Below the pieces are notes generated by a model. That model was given only the letters and a program-made list of their open reading frames with translations, did not search any database and was not told the DNA's origin. This document shows, piece after piece, positions 8,473 through 17,936 of a DNA stretch of 64,000 bases; position 1 is the stretch's first letter, and each line of letters begins with the position of its first letter. The translations under genes and the position numbers were made by a program. The stretch comes from Brucella pseudintermedia (GTDB lineage Bacteria > Pseudomonadota > Alphaproteobacteria > Rhizobiales > Rhizobiaceae). The stretch lies in assembly GCF_008932435.1 (NCBI RefSeq), contig NZ_WBWE01000015.1, forward strand, positions 1 to 64,000, given 5' to 3'.

Positions 8473-9273
8473 TCATTTCGATTTGAGGAAGATGTCGAGC
8501 CCGACCAGCCGGTCGAGCAGGAAGATGGCGGCGGCGGCACAGGCGATGAAGACGACGGAGATGGCCGCAAGGTCGGGCGTGATGATGGATCGGATCGAAT
8601 TGTAGATCTGCACCGGCAGCGTCACGATGCGCGCATCGACCAGAAGCAGGCTCACCAGAAATTCGTTCAGCGCCAGAATGAACATCAAAAGCGAGCCGCT
8701 GATCACGCCCGGCACCACGACCGGCAGCGTGACGAAGAAGAATGTCGAGATCGGCCCTGCCCCGCAATTGGCCGCGGCAAGTTCCAGATCGGCATCGAGA
8801 TTGGCTGCACTTGCTGTCACAGCCCAGATCATGAAAGGCAGATTGATGACACAGGCTGCAATGCCCACCGGCCAGAGCTGGCCCAGAATTCCGGCCTGAC
8901 CATAGATCAGCATGAGGCCGATGCCGGAACCGATCAGCGGAATGGTGAAGGGCAGCAGCAGATAAATCTGGATCGTCTTTTCAAACCGCACGGCATATTT
9001 GGCGAGCGCTATGCCTGCCAGCGTGCCGACTGGAATGGCAACGATGGTGCAGATGAAGGAGACATAGAGCGAGCGCAGGAATGCATCCCAAAGGTCGCTC
9101 GTTCCGGCGATCTTCTGATACCATTTCAGCGAAAACCCTTCCGGCGGAAAGGTAATCATGTTGCCGGATGTGAAGGATGCTCCAAGCACCACGACGGTTG
9201 GCGCGGAAAGCAGCACCAGAACGGCGATCACGAATGTCCATATGACTATGGATTTCGACAGCGGCGACGTCAT
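8473..9273 (-). CDS. ABC importer permease, PotC type
   Basis: Predicted 266-aa inner-membrane protein with about six hydrophobic helices and the BPD_transp_1 fold. The cytoplasmic coupling loop is readable around AAANCGAGPISTFFFVTLP. Its start overlaps the stop of the upstream permease by 4 nt (ATGA), so the two are translationally coupled. With the PotB-type permease, the ATPase at 11445 and the binding protein at 10292 it forms a complete spermidine/putrescine-type (POPT) importer. The surrounding dehydrogenases suggest that the real cargo is a small polar catabolic substrate rather than a polyamine. Confidence 0.88.
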   Translation of the reverse strand: MTSPLSKSIVIWTFVIAVLVLLSAPTVVVLGASFTSGNMITFPPEGFSLKWYQKIAGTSDLWDAFLRSLYVSFICTIVAIPVGTLAGIALAKYAVRFEKTIQIYLLLPFTIPLIGSGIGLMLIYGQAGILGQLWPVGIAACVINLPFMIWAVTASAANLDADLELAAANCGAGPISTFFFVTLPVVVPGVISGSLLMFILALNEFLVSLLLVDARIVTLPVQIYNSIRSIITPDLAAISVVFIACAAAAIFLLDRLVGLDIFLKSK

Positions 9274-10214
9274 TTGCGCGCCCTCCCCATGGCAAGCGTG
9301 CCTGCCCCGAACAGCATGAACACGATCCCGACGAGGATCGAACCGACGCCAACCAGAAGCAGCGCCAGCGTCGCGCCGAGCCCCTGATCGGAGGTGCGGA
9401 AGAACTGGTCATAGATCGCATTGGCGATGAAATCCTGCGACCCGCCGCCCAAAATTGCGGGTACGGCGAAATCGGTGAGCGACAGCGTCATCACCACCAG
9501 TCCCGCGCCGATCAGTCCCGGACGCGCCATGGGCAGGACGACATGGGCGAAAGTCCGCATCCAGTTTGCGCCGAGCGAGCTTGCCGCCGCTTCCATTTCT
9601 TCCGGAATGGCAGTCAGCGCCGGTGCCAGCATCAGCACGGCGAATGGCAGCATATATTGAATGAGGCCGAACAGAACCGCCGGATAGTTATAGAGAAGGC
9701 GCATCGGTGCGATGCCGACAAGGCCGAGCGCCTCGTTGACCATGCCCTGATTGCCGAGAATGATGAGCCAGCCATAGGCGCGCACCACCTGCCCGATGAA
9801 AAACGGCAGGAACAGCGCGATCAGCAGGAATTTGCGCAAGGCAGCCGACGGCGTGCGCACCATGAGATAGGCATAGGGAAAGGCCAGAATGAGCGTGAAA
9901 ACGGTCACGACGAGCGAGCCGAACAGGCTGCGCCATGCCACGGTTGCAAAGAGGCTTTCGGTCAGGGCGCGCTTGTAATTGGCAAGCGTGTAATAATCCG
10001 ACATCAGGAATGTCGAGGTGTCGAGCGTGCGCAGGCTGGTATCCGCGATCTGGATCAGGCCCAGCACCAGCAGCCCCACCAGAACAATCGCCGGAAGCAG
10101 CATCAGATAGGGCACGGCGCGATTGAACCGCGCTGGCCACAGAAAGGCTGCGATTGCTTCCAGCGCATCCATGATGCGCCAGACAACCGGATAGGCAGTG
10201 CGTGCCGCTCGCAT
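9270..10214 (-). CDS. ABC importer permease, PotB type
   Basis: Predicted 314 aa with six or more membrane helices. The first helix is near VPYLMLLPAIVLVGLLVL, and the coupling loop near AASSLGANWMRTFAHVVLP carries the EAA-like sequence. The start has AGGAATT upstream. It overlaps the next permease by 4 nt. It pairs with the PotC-type subunit to form the membrane channel of the operon's importer. The substrate is unknown; see the binding protein and the HisD-family gene. Confidence 0.88.
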   Translation of the reverse strand: MRAARTAYPVVWRIMDALEAIAAFLWPARFNRAVPYLMLLPAIVLVGLLVLGLIQIADTSLRTLDTSTFLMSDYYTLANYKRALTESLFATVAWRSLFGSLVVTVFTLILAFPYAYLMVRTPSAALRKFLLIALFLPFFIGQVVRAYGWLIILGNQGMVNEALGLVGIAPMRLLYNYPAVLFGLIQYMLPFAVLMLAPALTAIPEEMEAAASSLGANWMRTFAHVVLPMARPGLIGAGLVVMTLSLTDFAVPAILGGGSQDFIANAIYDQFFRTSDQGLGATLALLLVGVGSILVGIVFMLFGAGTLAMGRARK

Positions 10215-10291
10215 GTTTTAATTCCTGAATATCTGATTGGGAGCTGCCCCAGAAGCCAAATCTGAAGGCAGCTCCAGCAATAACGGGCCTA

Positions 10292-11407
10292 TCAGCCCTG
10301 CATGATGGCCTTGAACTTCGAGAACCATTCGCTCTCGTTTTCCACCTGCACCTTCGCCGAAATGCGGATGAGATGCTTGAAATCCTCGTCCTTGGTCGGA
10401 TAGGCCGGATCGTTCACCAGATCGGCGGGCGGAGTCAGGCCCGGCACGACGCCCGGTAGGCCAAGGCCGTCGAGCCAGACCTGCTGCGCATCCTTGGTGA
10501 GCGCGAAGTTGATATATTCCTTGGCCCAGTAAAGTTCGTTTTCCGGCAGGCCCTTTGGAATCCACAAGCCGTCCGTGTCGAATTTCGCGCCCTCTTCCGG
10601 GACGGTCCAATCGATCTTGACGCCGTTCTTCTGGGCTTCGCGCGCATTGGTGGAAATGGTGCAGGCCAGATCAATCTCGCCCTTCTGGAACCAGGTGGTG
10701 AAATCCGGGTCTTCGCCCAGAAGCGGCTGCTGCTGCTTCACCTTGGCGATGAAATCCCATGCGGGCTGCATATTGCCCGGAATGTCTTCCAGCTTGCCGC
10801 CACCGGCAACCTGCGCCGGGAAGTGGAAGCCGATGCCATCGTTGTAAAGCGCGATGCGGCCCTTGAACTTCGGATCGAGCAATGCGTGCCACGACTTCGG
10901 CGGGCCATCCGGGAAGGCTTCCGGACGATAGGCCAGCACATAGACATAGCCATAGGTGTTGACGATCGGATAGCCGTCGAGACCAACCGGCTTGGCAAGA
11001 TCGGTAGTGTTCTTGAGGTTAGACAGGTCCGACAGGTCTTCCGTCACGCCGCGCAAGGCCGATTTCGTCGCGTTGGTGGTCGTATCCCAGTTGACGTGGA
11101 TCGGCGGAACACGCTTCTGCGCGACCGCAGCCCAGAGCTTCGGCTGGATTTCATTGTCTTCCGTCAGGTCATGCCGGATGGAAATGCCGGTCTTGGCGGT
11201 AAACGGATCGGACACGCCAGCTTTCAGGGCGTCCACCCAGCTGCCGCCCCATGCGCGCACGATCAGTTCCTTCGGCTTTGCCGGTTCTTCGGCAAAGGCG
11301 CGCGACAGGCCGAGCGACGTCGTGCCAGCTGCGGCGGCAAGAGCGCCCGCGCCTTGCAGGAAGCGGCGGCGGTCGAGGATCAGAAAAGGCTTCTTCAGGT
11401 TGCTCAT
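10292..11407 (-). CDS. Periplasmic binding protein, PotD-like, Tat-type leader
   Basis: Predicted 371 aa, start MSNLKKPFLI with AGGAG upstream. The leader contains a twin-arginine motif (RRRFLQGAG) followed by a hydrophobic Ala/Gly-rich stretch and a likely cut after SRAFA. The mature part has the features of extracellular solute-binding family 1 (KELIVRAWGGSWVDALKAG near the start). A Tat leader implies folding, possibly with a cofactor or metal, before export. It lies between the ATPase and permease genes of the operon and sets the cargo. By family the cargo could be polyamine-like; by context it could be a sulfonate or polyol. Confidence 0.87.
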   Translation of the reverse strand: MSNLKKPFLILDRRRFLQGAGALAAAAGTTSLGLSRAFAEEPAKPKELIVRAWGGSWVDALKAGVSDPFTAKTGISIRHDLTEDNEIQPKLWAAVAQKRVPPIHVNWDTTTNATKSALRGVTEDLSDLSNLKNTTDLAKPVGLDGYPIVNTYGYVYVLAYRPEAFPDGPPKSWHALLDPKFKGRIALYNDGIGFHFPAQVAGGGKLEDIPGNMQPAWDFIAKVKQQQPLLGEDPDFTTWFQKGEIDLACTISTNAREAQKNGVKIDWTVPEEGAKFDTDGLWIPKGLPENELYWAKEYINFALTKDAQQVWLDGLGLPGVVPGLTPPADLVNDPAYPTKDEDFKHLIRISAKVQVENESEWFSKFKAIMQG

Positions 11408-11444
11408 TTTGTTTCTCCTGTGGAGTTTCCCCGTAATGTTTTGA

Positions 11445-12581
11445 TCATGCGGCAAAGACGATGAGATCGCGGGCGTTCCAGCCAAGATGCACAGTCTCGC
11501 CTTCCGCAAACTGGCTGTGACCGATGGGATCGTGATCGAAGACGCGCATCAACACGTCTCCCAAAGCGGGAACCCGCAATTCATAGACGATGCGCTCGCC
11601 TTCAAAGATCGCATCGGTAACGATGCCTTCCAGCACGGTGTCGAGTGCCGCATGGGCTTCCGCGCTGCCGCCGATACGGATCTGTTCGGCGCGGATTGCG
11701 CATGAGACATTCGCGCCGGAGCCGACTGGTCCGCGCCCCTCGCCTGCCATACCGACCAGAGGCGTTCCTGCATCGACCCGCACAAGATTGCCGTCGAGCG
11801 AAGATGCCTTGCCGGAAATGAAATTGGTGACGCCGATGAAGTTTGCCACAAAGGCATTGGACGGGTTGCGATAGGTTTCCGACGGCTCAGCCATCTGCTG
11901 GATTTCGCCGCCATCCATGACGATAATCTCGTCAGAAACGACAAGCGCCTCGCGCTGGTCGTGGGTGACATTGATGGTCGTGACGCCCAGTTCTCGCTGG
12001 ATGCGGCGGAATTCAAGCTGCATTTCCTCGCGCAGCTTGCGGTCGAGCGCTGCCAGCGGCTCGTCGAGCAGAAGCAGGTCCGGTTCGAAAACGAGGGCGC
12101 GCGCGATGGCGACGCGCTGTTGCTGGCCGCCCGAAAGCTCGTGCACGCGCCGACTGCCAAGGCCGTTGAGCCGAACGAGATCGAGATAGCGTTCCACCCG
12201 CTCGGGGATGGAGCGCGCATCGAAACGGCGCATTTTCAGGGGAAAGGCGACGTTTTCCGCCGCCGTCATATGCGGAAAAAGCGCAAGTTTCTGGAAAACC
12301 ATGCCGATGGAGCGCTTGTGCGGCGGCACGGCGCTGACGGCTTCGCCATTGATGAAGATTTCGCCGATGCTCGGTTTCTGGAAACCGGCAATGAGGCGCA
12401 GAAGCGTCGTCTTGCCCGAACCGGACGGACCGAGGATGGTCAGGAAACGGCCCTTGGCGAGATCGAAAGAGGCCGCGCGCACGGCGTGGAAGCCGTTATA
12501 GATCATGCTGACATCGTTGACCGATACGGCAGCCGGTCCGTTTGAAACCTTACGGCCAGTTGCGGTTTCGGTTGTACTCAT
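11445..12581 (-). CDS. ABC importer ATPase, PotA type
   Basis: Predicted 378 aa, start MSTTETATGR. Walker A is LGPSGSGKTTLLRL, the ABC signature [15 protein letters not shown], Walker B LLLLDEPLAALD and the switch His is in VTHDQREA. A C-terminal TOBE domain occupies about the last 110 residues. It energises the import of the substrate through the two permeases downstream. It is the second gene of the operon, 92 nt after the SDR. Confidence 0.9.
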   Translation of the reverse strand: MSTTETATGRKVSNGPAAVSVNDVSMIYNGFHAVRAASFDLAKGRFLTILGPSGSGKTTLLRLIAGFQKPSIGEIFINGEAVSAVPPHKRSIGMVFQKLALFPHMTAAENVAFPLKMRRFDARSIPERVERYLDLVRLNGLGSRRVHELSGGQQQRVAIARALVFEPDLLLLDEPLAALDRKLREEMQLEFRRIQRELGVTTINVTHDQREALVVSDEIIVMDGGEIQQMAEPSETYRNPSNAFVANFIGVTNFISGKASSLDGNLVRVDAGTPLVGMAGEGRGPVGSGANVSCAIRAEQIRIGGSAEAHAALDTVLEGIVTDAIFEGERIVYELRVPALGDVLMRVFDHDPIGHSQFAEGETVHLGWNARDLIVFAA

Positions 12582-12673
12582 GGCTATTTCCCATTTCAGT
12601 GAAAGCACTGGCAGGTGCTTTTGAAGTTATTTCAATCCTGTTCTGCAATCCGCTGATATTCGTCTTTAGAATA

Positions 12674-13450
12674 TCAGATAGAAGCGAGATACCCCCCATC
12701 GACGGGGATTACCTGTCCCGTGACATATGACGAAGCAGCGCTTGCCAGAAAAACCACGGCGCCCGCAACGTCTTCCATCGCGCCGAACCGCCCCTGCGGA
12801 ATTTTGGCCAGCATCGCCTTCTGCCAGTCGTCACTCTCGTAAAACACATCGGTCATGGCAGTGCGGAAATAGCCCGGCGCAATGCCATTGACGCGGATGC
12901 CGGACGGCGCCCATTCGGTCGCAAGCGCGTGGGTCATCCCCATGAGGCCGGATTTGGAGGAACCGTAGGGTACGGCGGTCGGCACGCCGACATAGGACGT
13001 CAGCGAGCAGAGATTGATGATCGAGCCGCCCTTCCCGCTCTCCGTCATCTGGCGGGCAGCAGCCTGCGCACAGAAGAACGCGCCCTTGAGATTGGTCGAA
13101 ACGATACGATCCCAAAGCGCCTCGTCCACATCGAGCGACGGGCGGATTTCTTCATAGCCAGCATTGTTGACGAGGATATCGAGGCCGCCGAGCGCATCTG
13201 CGGCTTGAGCGACCGCTGCACCGCAGGCAGCGACATCGCGCACATCGAGCGAAAGACTTGCAGAGGCACGGCCATGCCCGGCGATACGGGATGCCGTTTG
13301 CGAAAGGTCGCCAGACTTGCGGGCTGTAATTGCGACGTCGGCACCAGCCGAGGCGAGCGCTTCGGCGATGGCCTGTCCCAGTCCCCGGCTCGCACCGGTA
13401 ACCAGCGCTTTACGCCCGCTGAGGTCGAAAAGCGATAAAACCTGCATCAT
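12674..13450 (-). CDS. Short-chain dehydrogenase/reductase
   Basis: Predicted 258 aa (or 257 from the second of two adjacent ATGs). It is a classical SDR: TGASRGLG at 18-25, NNAG at 95-98, catalytic Ser149 and the YGSSK motif with Tyr162 and Lys166. It ends with VTGQVIPVDGGY, usual for gluconate/3-oxoacyl-type SDRs. It is the first gene of the minus-strand operon that includes a PotABCD-type importer, the HpsN-like enzyme and a zinc alcohol dehydrogenase, so it probably oxidises or epimerises the hydroxyl of the imported compound. The substrate is inferred only. Confidence 0.85.
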   Translation of the reverse strand: MMQVLSLFDLSGRKALVTGASRGLGQAIAEALASAGADVAITARKSGDLSQTASRIAGHGRASASLSLDVRDVAACGAAVAQAADALGGLDILVNNAGYEEIRPSLDVDEALWDRIVSTNLKGAFFCAQAAARQMTESGKGGSIINLCSLTSYVGVPTAVPYGSSKSGLMGMTHALATEWAPSGIRVNGIAPGYFRTAMTDVFYESDDWQKAMLAKIPQGRFGAMEDVAGAVVFLASAASSYVTGQVIPVDGGYLASI

Positions 13451-13783
13451 GTTCCCCTGCGGACCTTTGGCAAAACAATATTTGTGCCCGAACTTCTACC
13501 CGTTCCGGCTCCAATGTTTAGCGATTTTTTGTGGTCTCCCCTGCATAGGACCATCTTTTTTATATGTTGTCTATACATATATAAGCAAAATCGGATTTTG
13601 GACTTGGCACGTCTCTCGGGAAGGCGGCTGAACGACGAAAAGCTGCGACCGGGCGGGCTGGAACATCCGGAAAAATCCGGCCATGCAAGCTGATTCGGCC
13701 CGGCTTGCCACGGGTCGTGAGCTGTTTCAGTTTGAAAGCAGGTTTCGGGAGGCAGCTTTCCAAACTCGTGCTAGAAAGCTTTT
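13451..13783. other. Divergent promoter region between SDR operon and alkB
   Basis: There is no gene here. The region separates the minus-strand catabolic operon from plus-strand alkB. It contains the palindrome ATATGTTGTCTATACATAT at 13562-13580 in an AT-rich island, the best regulatory candidate. No clear consensus promoter pair was assigned. Confidence 0.5.
13562..13580. promoter_or_regulatory. Candidate operator, ATATGT-N7-ACATAT
   Basis: A perfect 6-bp inverted repeat with a TTGTNNNACA-like core, about 110 bases upstream of the SDR start on the minus strand. Its size and form suit a GntR-family regulator, but no regulator gene is adjacent. The assignment is by pattern only. Confidence 0.4.
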
Positions 13784-14422
13784 ATGAAAGACCTTTTCGA
13801 CCAGATTGAACCGCGTGAAATCCTTGCGCCCGGAGCCGTGCTTTTGCGCGGCTTTGCGCTTTCCGCCGAGGACGCTGTTCTGAAAGCGGTCGCAGATGTT
13901 TCTGCCGCAGCGCCCTTTCGGCATATGACCACTCCCGGCGGCTATCGCATGTCGGTTGCGATGACGAATTGTGGTGATTTCGGTTGGGTTACAGACCGAA
14001 CCGGCTATCGTTACAGCGCCCACGATCCGGAAACTGGCCTGCCCTGGCCTGCCATGCCGGATGCTTTTCGCGCTCTTGCCCAAACTGCTGCCAGAGATGC
14101 GGGCTATCCTGATTTCGAGCCGGATGCCTGTCTCATCAATCGTTACGAACCGGGTGCGAAACTCTCATTGCATCAGGACAAAGACGAACAGGATTTCAAC
14201 AATCCGATTGTTTCCGTGTCGCTTGGCCTGCCCGCGACTTTCCAATTCGGCGGATTGAAGCGAACCGACCCGATCGCAAAATACATCCTGCATCATGGCG
14301 ACGTGGTTGTGTGGGGCGGACCGTCCCGCCTCTTCTATCACGGCATACTTGCCCTGAAGCGCGGCGAGCATGAAAAACTGGGTCCGTTCCGCTTCAATCT
14401 GACGTTCAGAAAATCCCAATAA
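13784..14422 (+). CDS. alkB: AlkB, DNA oxidative demethylase
   Basis: Predicted 212-aa 2-oxoglutarate/Fe(II)-dependent dioxygenase that removes 1-methyladenine and 3-methylcytosine damage. The iron ligands are His and Asp in SLHQDKDE and the second His in FYHGI. The 2-oxoglutarate-binding arginines are in RFNLTFRK at the C-terminus. The substrate loop around TTPGGYRMSVAMTNCGDFGW and the NRYEPGAKLSLH segment are typical of bacterial AlkB. Length matches the E. coli enzyme (about 216 aa). It is a single-gene unit, divergent from the SDR operon and convergent with rhaI. No Ada gene is nearby. Confidence 0.93.
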   Translation: MKDLFDQIEPREILAPGAVLLRGFALSAEDAVLKAVADVSAAAPFRHMTTPGGYRMSVAMTNCGDFGWVTDRTGYRYSAHDPETGLPWPAMPDAFRALAQTAARDAGYPDFEPDACLINRYEPGAKLSLHQDKDEQDFNNPIVSVSLGLPATFQFGGLKRTDPIAKYILHHGDVVVWGGPSRLFYHGILALKRGEHEKLGPFRFNLTFRKSQ

Positions 14423-14514
14423 ACGCGATTTTCCGAACGAAAAGCCACCAAAAACGCCGTTGAAATGTGGCGAACGCCCGTTCTTTTTGCGGCTATTTTG
14501 TGGCAAGCAGGGTT

Positions 14515-15807
14515 TCAGTTGAATGCCCCGCCACCGCTTTTGCTCTCCGGGCGCTCCCTGGCAACCTTGTCACGATAGCCGCTCGCCCTGTAGGCGGCGA
14601 TGGGTTCGATGGCTCCGCCGGTGCGGCGGCGCGCTTCCGCCAGGATTGGTTCGACGTCTGTCCGGTAGGCCCGTTTCAGCGTATCGGACGCCATCAGCGC
14701 ATCGTTTGCCTGCTGGTAGGTTTCCAGCGCCTCGCGATCCACCAACAGGGCCTGCGCATAGGCGCGGCGGATTTCGTTTGCCGATGAGATGAGGCTTTCC
14801 AGCGGATCGGTGACATTATGCGACTGGTCGATCATGTGGGCGGGGTGGAAGTCTGCCACGCCGCGATAGTCCGCATCCACCAACTCATTGAAAACAAGGA
14901 ACAATCGATAGGGATCGATGGAGCCGGCATCGAGATCGTCGTCACCATACTTGCTGTCGTTGAAATGGAATCCGCCGAGTTTTCCGAACTGGATCAGCCG
15001 CGCGACGATCATTTCGATATTGGTGTTCGGCGCATGGTGGCCGAGATCGACCAGACATTGCGCCTTCGGCCCCAGTGTCGAAGCTATAAGATAGTTGGTG
15101 CCCCAGTCCTGAACCACGGTCGAATAGAAGGCCGGTTCGTACATCTTGTGTTCGGAGAACAGCCGCCAGTCATCGGGCAATGCCTTGTAAATCTCGCCCA
15201 TGGAATCGAGATAGCGCTCGAAGGCACGGGTGAAATTCTGCTGGCCGGGAAAGTTGGAACCGTCGCCCAGCCATACCGTCAAGGCCTTGGAACCTATGGC
15301 TTTTCCGATTTCGATACATTCAATGTTGTGCTCGACAGCCTGCGCCCGCACTGCCGGGTCGACATGGGTGAGCGACCCGAATTTATAGGAGAGCTTCTGG
15401 TCCGCCCCATCCGCGAATGTGTTGGAATTCATGGCGTCGAAGCCAAGTCCAAGCGCTTCGGCGTGGGCTTTCAGCTTCTTCGGATCAGCCTTGTCCCATG
15501 GAATATGCAAGGAAACATTCGGCGTTGCGCGGCAAAGCTCGTTTATGACGGCGCAATCGTCGAGCTTGTCGAAAATGCCGCGCGGCTCGCCCTTGCCCGG
15601 AAAGCGCCCGAAGCGTGTGCCGCCCGTGCCGGTGCCCCATGAAGGCACGGCAACGAAATAGCTTGCTACCTTGTCGGTGATCCTGTCGATTTCGATCCCG
15701 CGGCGCAAAAGCTGTTCGCCAAGCGCCTGATAGTCGCTCTTCAATGCATCTTCAAAACCGGAATTGTGCTCGGCGATGAAATCTGCCGCGATACGTTGCT
15801 CGGACAT
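14515..15807 (-). CDS. rhaI: L-rhamnose isomerase (RhaI type)
   Basis: Predicted 430 aa, equal in length to the Pseudomonas stutzeri-type L-rhamnose isomerase as I recall it. It converts L-rhamnose to L-rhamnulose. The TIM-barrel metal sites show as HIPWDK, SEHKMYEPAFY, VDLGHHAPNTN and GGFHFNDSKYGDDDLD. The ribosome site is GGGAGGAACC. It lies 32 nt downstream of rhaD on the minus strand and opposite to the rhamnose regulator and transporter genes, which confirms the pathway. Confidence 0.93.
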   Translation of the reverse strand: MSEQRIAADFIAEHNSGFEDALKSDYQALGEQLLRRGIEIDRITDKVASYFVAVPSWGTGTGGTRFGRFPGKGEPRGIFDKLDDCAVINELCRATPNVSLHIPWDKADPKKLKAHAEALGLGFDAMNSNTFADGADQKLSYKFGSLTHVDPAVRAQAVEHNIECIEIGKAIGSKALTVWLGDGSNFPGQQNFTRAFERYLDSMGEIYKALPDDWRLFSEHKMYEPAFYSTVVQDWGTNYLIASTLGPKAQCLVDLGHHAPNTNIEMIVARLIQFGKLGGFHFNDSKYGDDDLDAGSIDPYRLFLVFNELVDADYRGVADFHPAHMIDQSHNVTDPLESLISSANEIRRAYAQALLVDREALETYQQANDALMASDTLKRAYRTDVEPILAEARRRTGGAIEPIAAYRASGYRDKVARERPESKSGGGAFN

Positions 15808-15839
15808 GGTTCCTCCCAGAATGTCCTGAATTTCGTGGA

Positions 15840-17936
15840 TCAGCGCAGAAAGCTCTGCTGGTTTCCGGCGTCCACATTGATGATGTTACCAGTTGACTTG
15901 GCCGAAGCGTCGCTTGCAAGGAAATAGATCGCCTCCGCAATGTCTTCCGGGAAGACGTTCAGCTTCAGCATGGAACGCTTGCGATAATGCTCCTCGAGTT
16001 CCGAGACATCGATCTTGGAGGACGCCGCGCGTTGCTCGCGCCATTCTCCATCCCATATCTTGGAGCCGCGCAGAACCGCATCCGGGTTGACCACATTGAC
16101 GCGAATACCCGCCTCCGCGCCTTCCAGCGCCAGACAGCGCGCCAGATGGATTTCCGCCGCCTTGGCCGCGCAATAGGCCGAAGCATTGGGGGAAGCGGCA
16201 AGCCCGTTCTTGGATGCGACGAATACGACGTTGCCCCCGAGTTTCTGGCGGCGGAACAGGCGGAATGCCTCTCGCGACACGAGGAAATAGCCGGTCGCGA
16301 GAATATCGATATTGCGGTTCCACATGGAAAGTTCGGTGGCTTCAACCGGAGCCGACGAGGCAATGCCCGCATTGGACACCAGAATATCGATGCCGCCCAA
16401 TTCGACGCTGGCTTCGATGAAGGCGTCTGCCACGCCCTTTTCGTCGGTGACATTCAGTTCTACGCTGCGCACCTGATCGGCGCCAAACCGTTTTACGAGA
16501 TTTTCGTGAGCGGTTTTGAGCGATTTTGCGTCAATATCGGCCAAAACCACGCAAGCGCCCTCGCCCGCCAGCCTTTCGGCGGTCGCAAAACCAATGCCGC
16601 CAGCGCCGCCGGTGATGAAGGCTACACGCCCGGCGAGGCTCTTTGGCTTGGGCATCCGCTGCAGCTTTGCTTCTTCAAGCAGCCAATATTCGATATCGAA
16701 GGCTTCCTGTTCCGGCAGGCCCTGATATTCCGATACGCCGGAGGCGCCGCGCATCACATTGATTGCATTGACATAAAACTCGCCTGCAATGCGCGCCGTC
16801 GCCTTGTCACGGGCGAAGGAGAGCATACCGACGCCGGGAATGAGAAAAATCACCGGATTGGGATCGCGCATCTTTGGCGAATTGTCGTGCCTGCACGCTT
16901 CGTAATAGCGCTTGTAATCGGCGCGATAGGCCTCCAGCGCGCCCTCGAGTCCGGCAACCACGGCATCGACATCGGGCTTCGCCGGATCGAAATCCACGAC
17001 CAGAGGACGGATTTTGGTGCGCAGGAAATGGTCCGGGCAGGACGTGCCGAGTGCTGCGAGCGGACGCAGGTCCTTCGCGTTCACGAATTCCAGCACGGCG
17101 TCCTGATCGTCAAAATGGCCGAGCTTGCGTTCGTCCTTTCCGATCAGCCCGCGAATTTCCGGCATCAGCCGCGCGGCAACGGCCCGGCGCTCGGAAGCAG
17201 GGAGGCTCTGCGCGATAGCGCCGCCGAAAGCGGTCTTGCCCGCGGTCTTCCGGTCCAGCCATTCAATAGCCTTGTTGATGATGGCAAGCGTGGTTTCGTA
17301 GCAGGTTTTTGCATCGTCGGCCCAGGTGAAAAGTCCATGACTTTCAAGGACAACGCCCTTGGCCTGCGGATGCGCCTTCACGAAGGCTTCGAGGTCGAGG
17401 CCGAGCTGGAAACCGGGGCGGCGCCAAGGCAGCCAGCCGATTTCTTCGCCAAAAATCTCGGCTGTCAGTTCACGGGAGTTTTTGGAAGCGGCTATCGCGA
17501 TGATCGCATCTGGATGCATATGGTCCACATGCCTGAAGGGCACAAACCCGTGCAGCGGCGTATCGATGGAAGCGGCGCGCGGATTGAGATTGAAGGTGCA
17601 ATGCGGCAGGAAGCCGACCATGCGGTCTTCGTCCTCGACGCCCTTGTATATGCCCTTCAAAGCGTTGAGCTTGTCCTGATAAAGCGTGGCAAAACCGTCC
17701 AGCTTGATGGTGCCGACGTCGCCGCCCGAGCCCTTGACCCAGAGAACCTGCACTTTCTCGCCTGTCAGCGGATCGGTTTCATCGACCTTGGCGGAGGTGT
17801 TGCCGCCGCCGTAATTGGTGATGCGCTTGTCGGAACCAAGCAGATTGGAGCGATAAAGCAGCTTGCCCGGCTCATCCATCGCCGCCGCTTTGGCGTCATC
17901 CCACCGGTTTTCGAGAAGCCTGCTCTTGGCCGCCAT
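15840..17936 (-). CDS. rhaD: Bifunctional rhamnulose-1-phosphate aldolase/alcohol dehydrogenase
   Basis: Predicted 698-aa fusion. The N-terminal half (to about 390) is a class II aldolase/adducin domain with metal-binding histidines in FRHVDHMHPDA and LESHGLFTW. The C-terminal part (about 435-698) is an SDR with TGGAGGIG, SNAG and YCAAKAAE. It splits rhamnulose-1-phosphate to dihydroxyacetone phosphate and L-lactaldehyde and then oxidises lactaldehyde. This fusion is the usual form in rhizobia and relatives. The ribosome site GGGAGGATG is excellent. It is the first gene of the minus-strand rhaD-rhaI unit facing rhaR across the CAATCA/TGATTG array. Confidence 0.92.
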   Translation of the reverse strand: MAAKSRLLENRWDDAKAAAMDEPGKLLYRSNLLGSDKRITNYGGGNTSAKVDETDPLTGEKVQVLWVKGSGGDVGTIKLDGFATLYQDKLNALKGIYKGVEDEDRMVGFLPHCTFNLNPRAASIDTPLHGFVPFRHVDHMHPDAIIAIAASKNSRELTAEIFGEEIGWLPWRRPGFQLGLDLEAFVKAHPQAKGVVLESHGLFTWADDAKTCYETTLAIINKAIEWLDRKTAGKTAFGGAIAQSLPASERRAVAARLMPEIRGLIGKDERKLGHFDDQDAVLEFVNAKDLRPLAALGTSCPDHFLRTKIRPLVVDFDPAKPDVDAVVAGLEGALEAYRADYKRYYEACRHDNSPKMRDPNPVIFLIPGVGMLSFARDKATARIAGEFYVNAINVMRGASGVSEYQGLPEQEAFDIEYWLLEEAKLQRMPKPKSLAGRVAFITGGAGGIGFATAERLAGEGACVVLADIDAKSLKTAHENLVKRFGADQVRSVELNVTDEKGVADAFIEASVELGGIDILVSNAGIASSAPVEATELSMWNRNIDILATGYFLVSREAFRLFRRQKLGGNVVFVASKNGLAASPNASAYCAAKAAEIHLARCLALEGAEAGIRVNVVNPDAVLRGSKIWDGEWREQRAASSKIDVSELEEHYRKRSMLKLNVFPEDIAEAIYFLASDASAKSTGNIINVDAGNQQSFLR

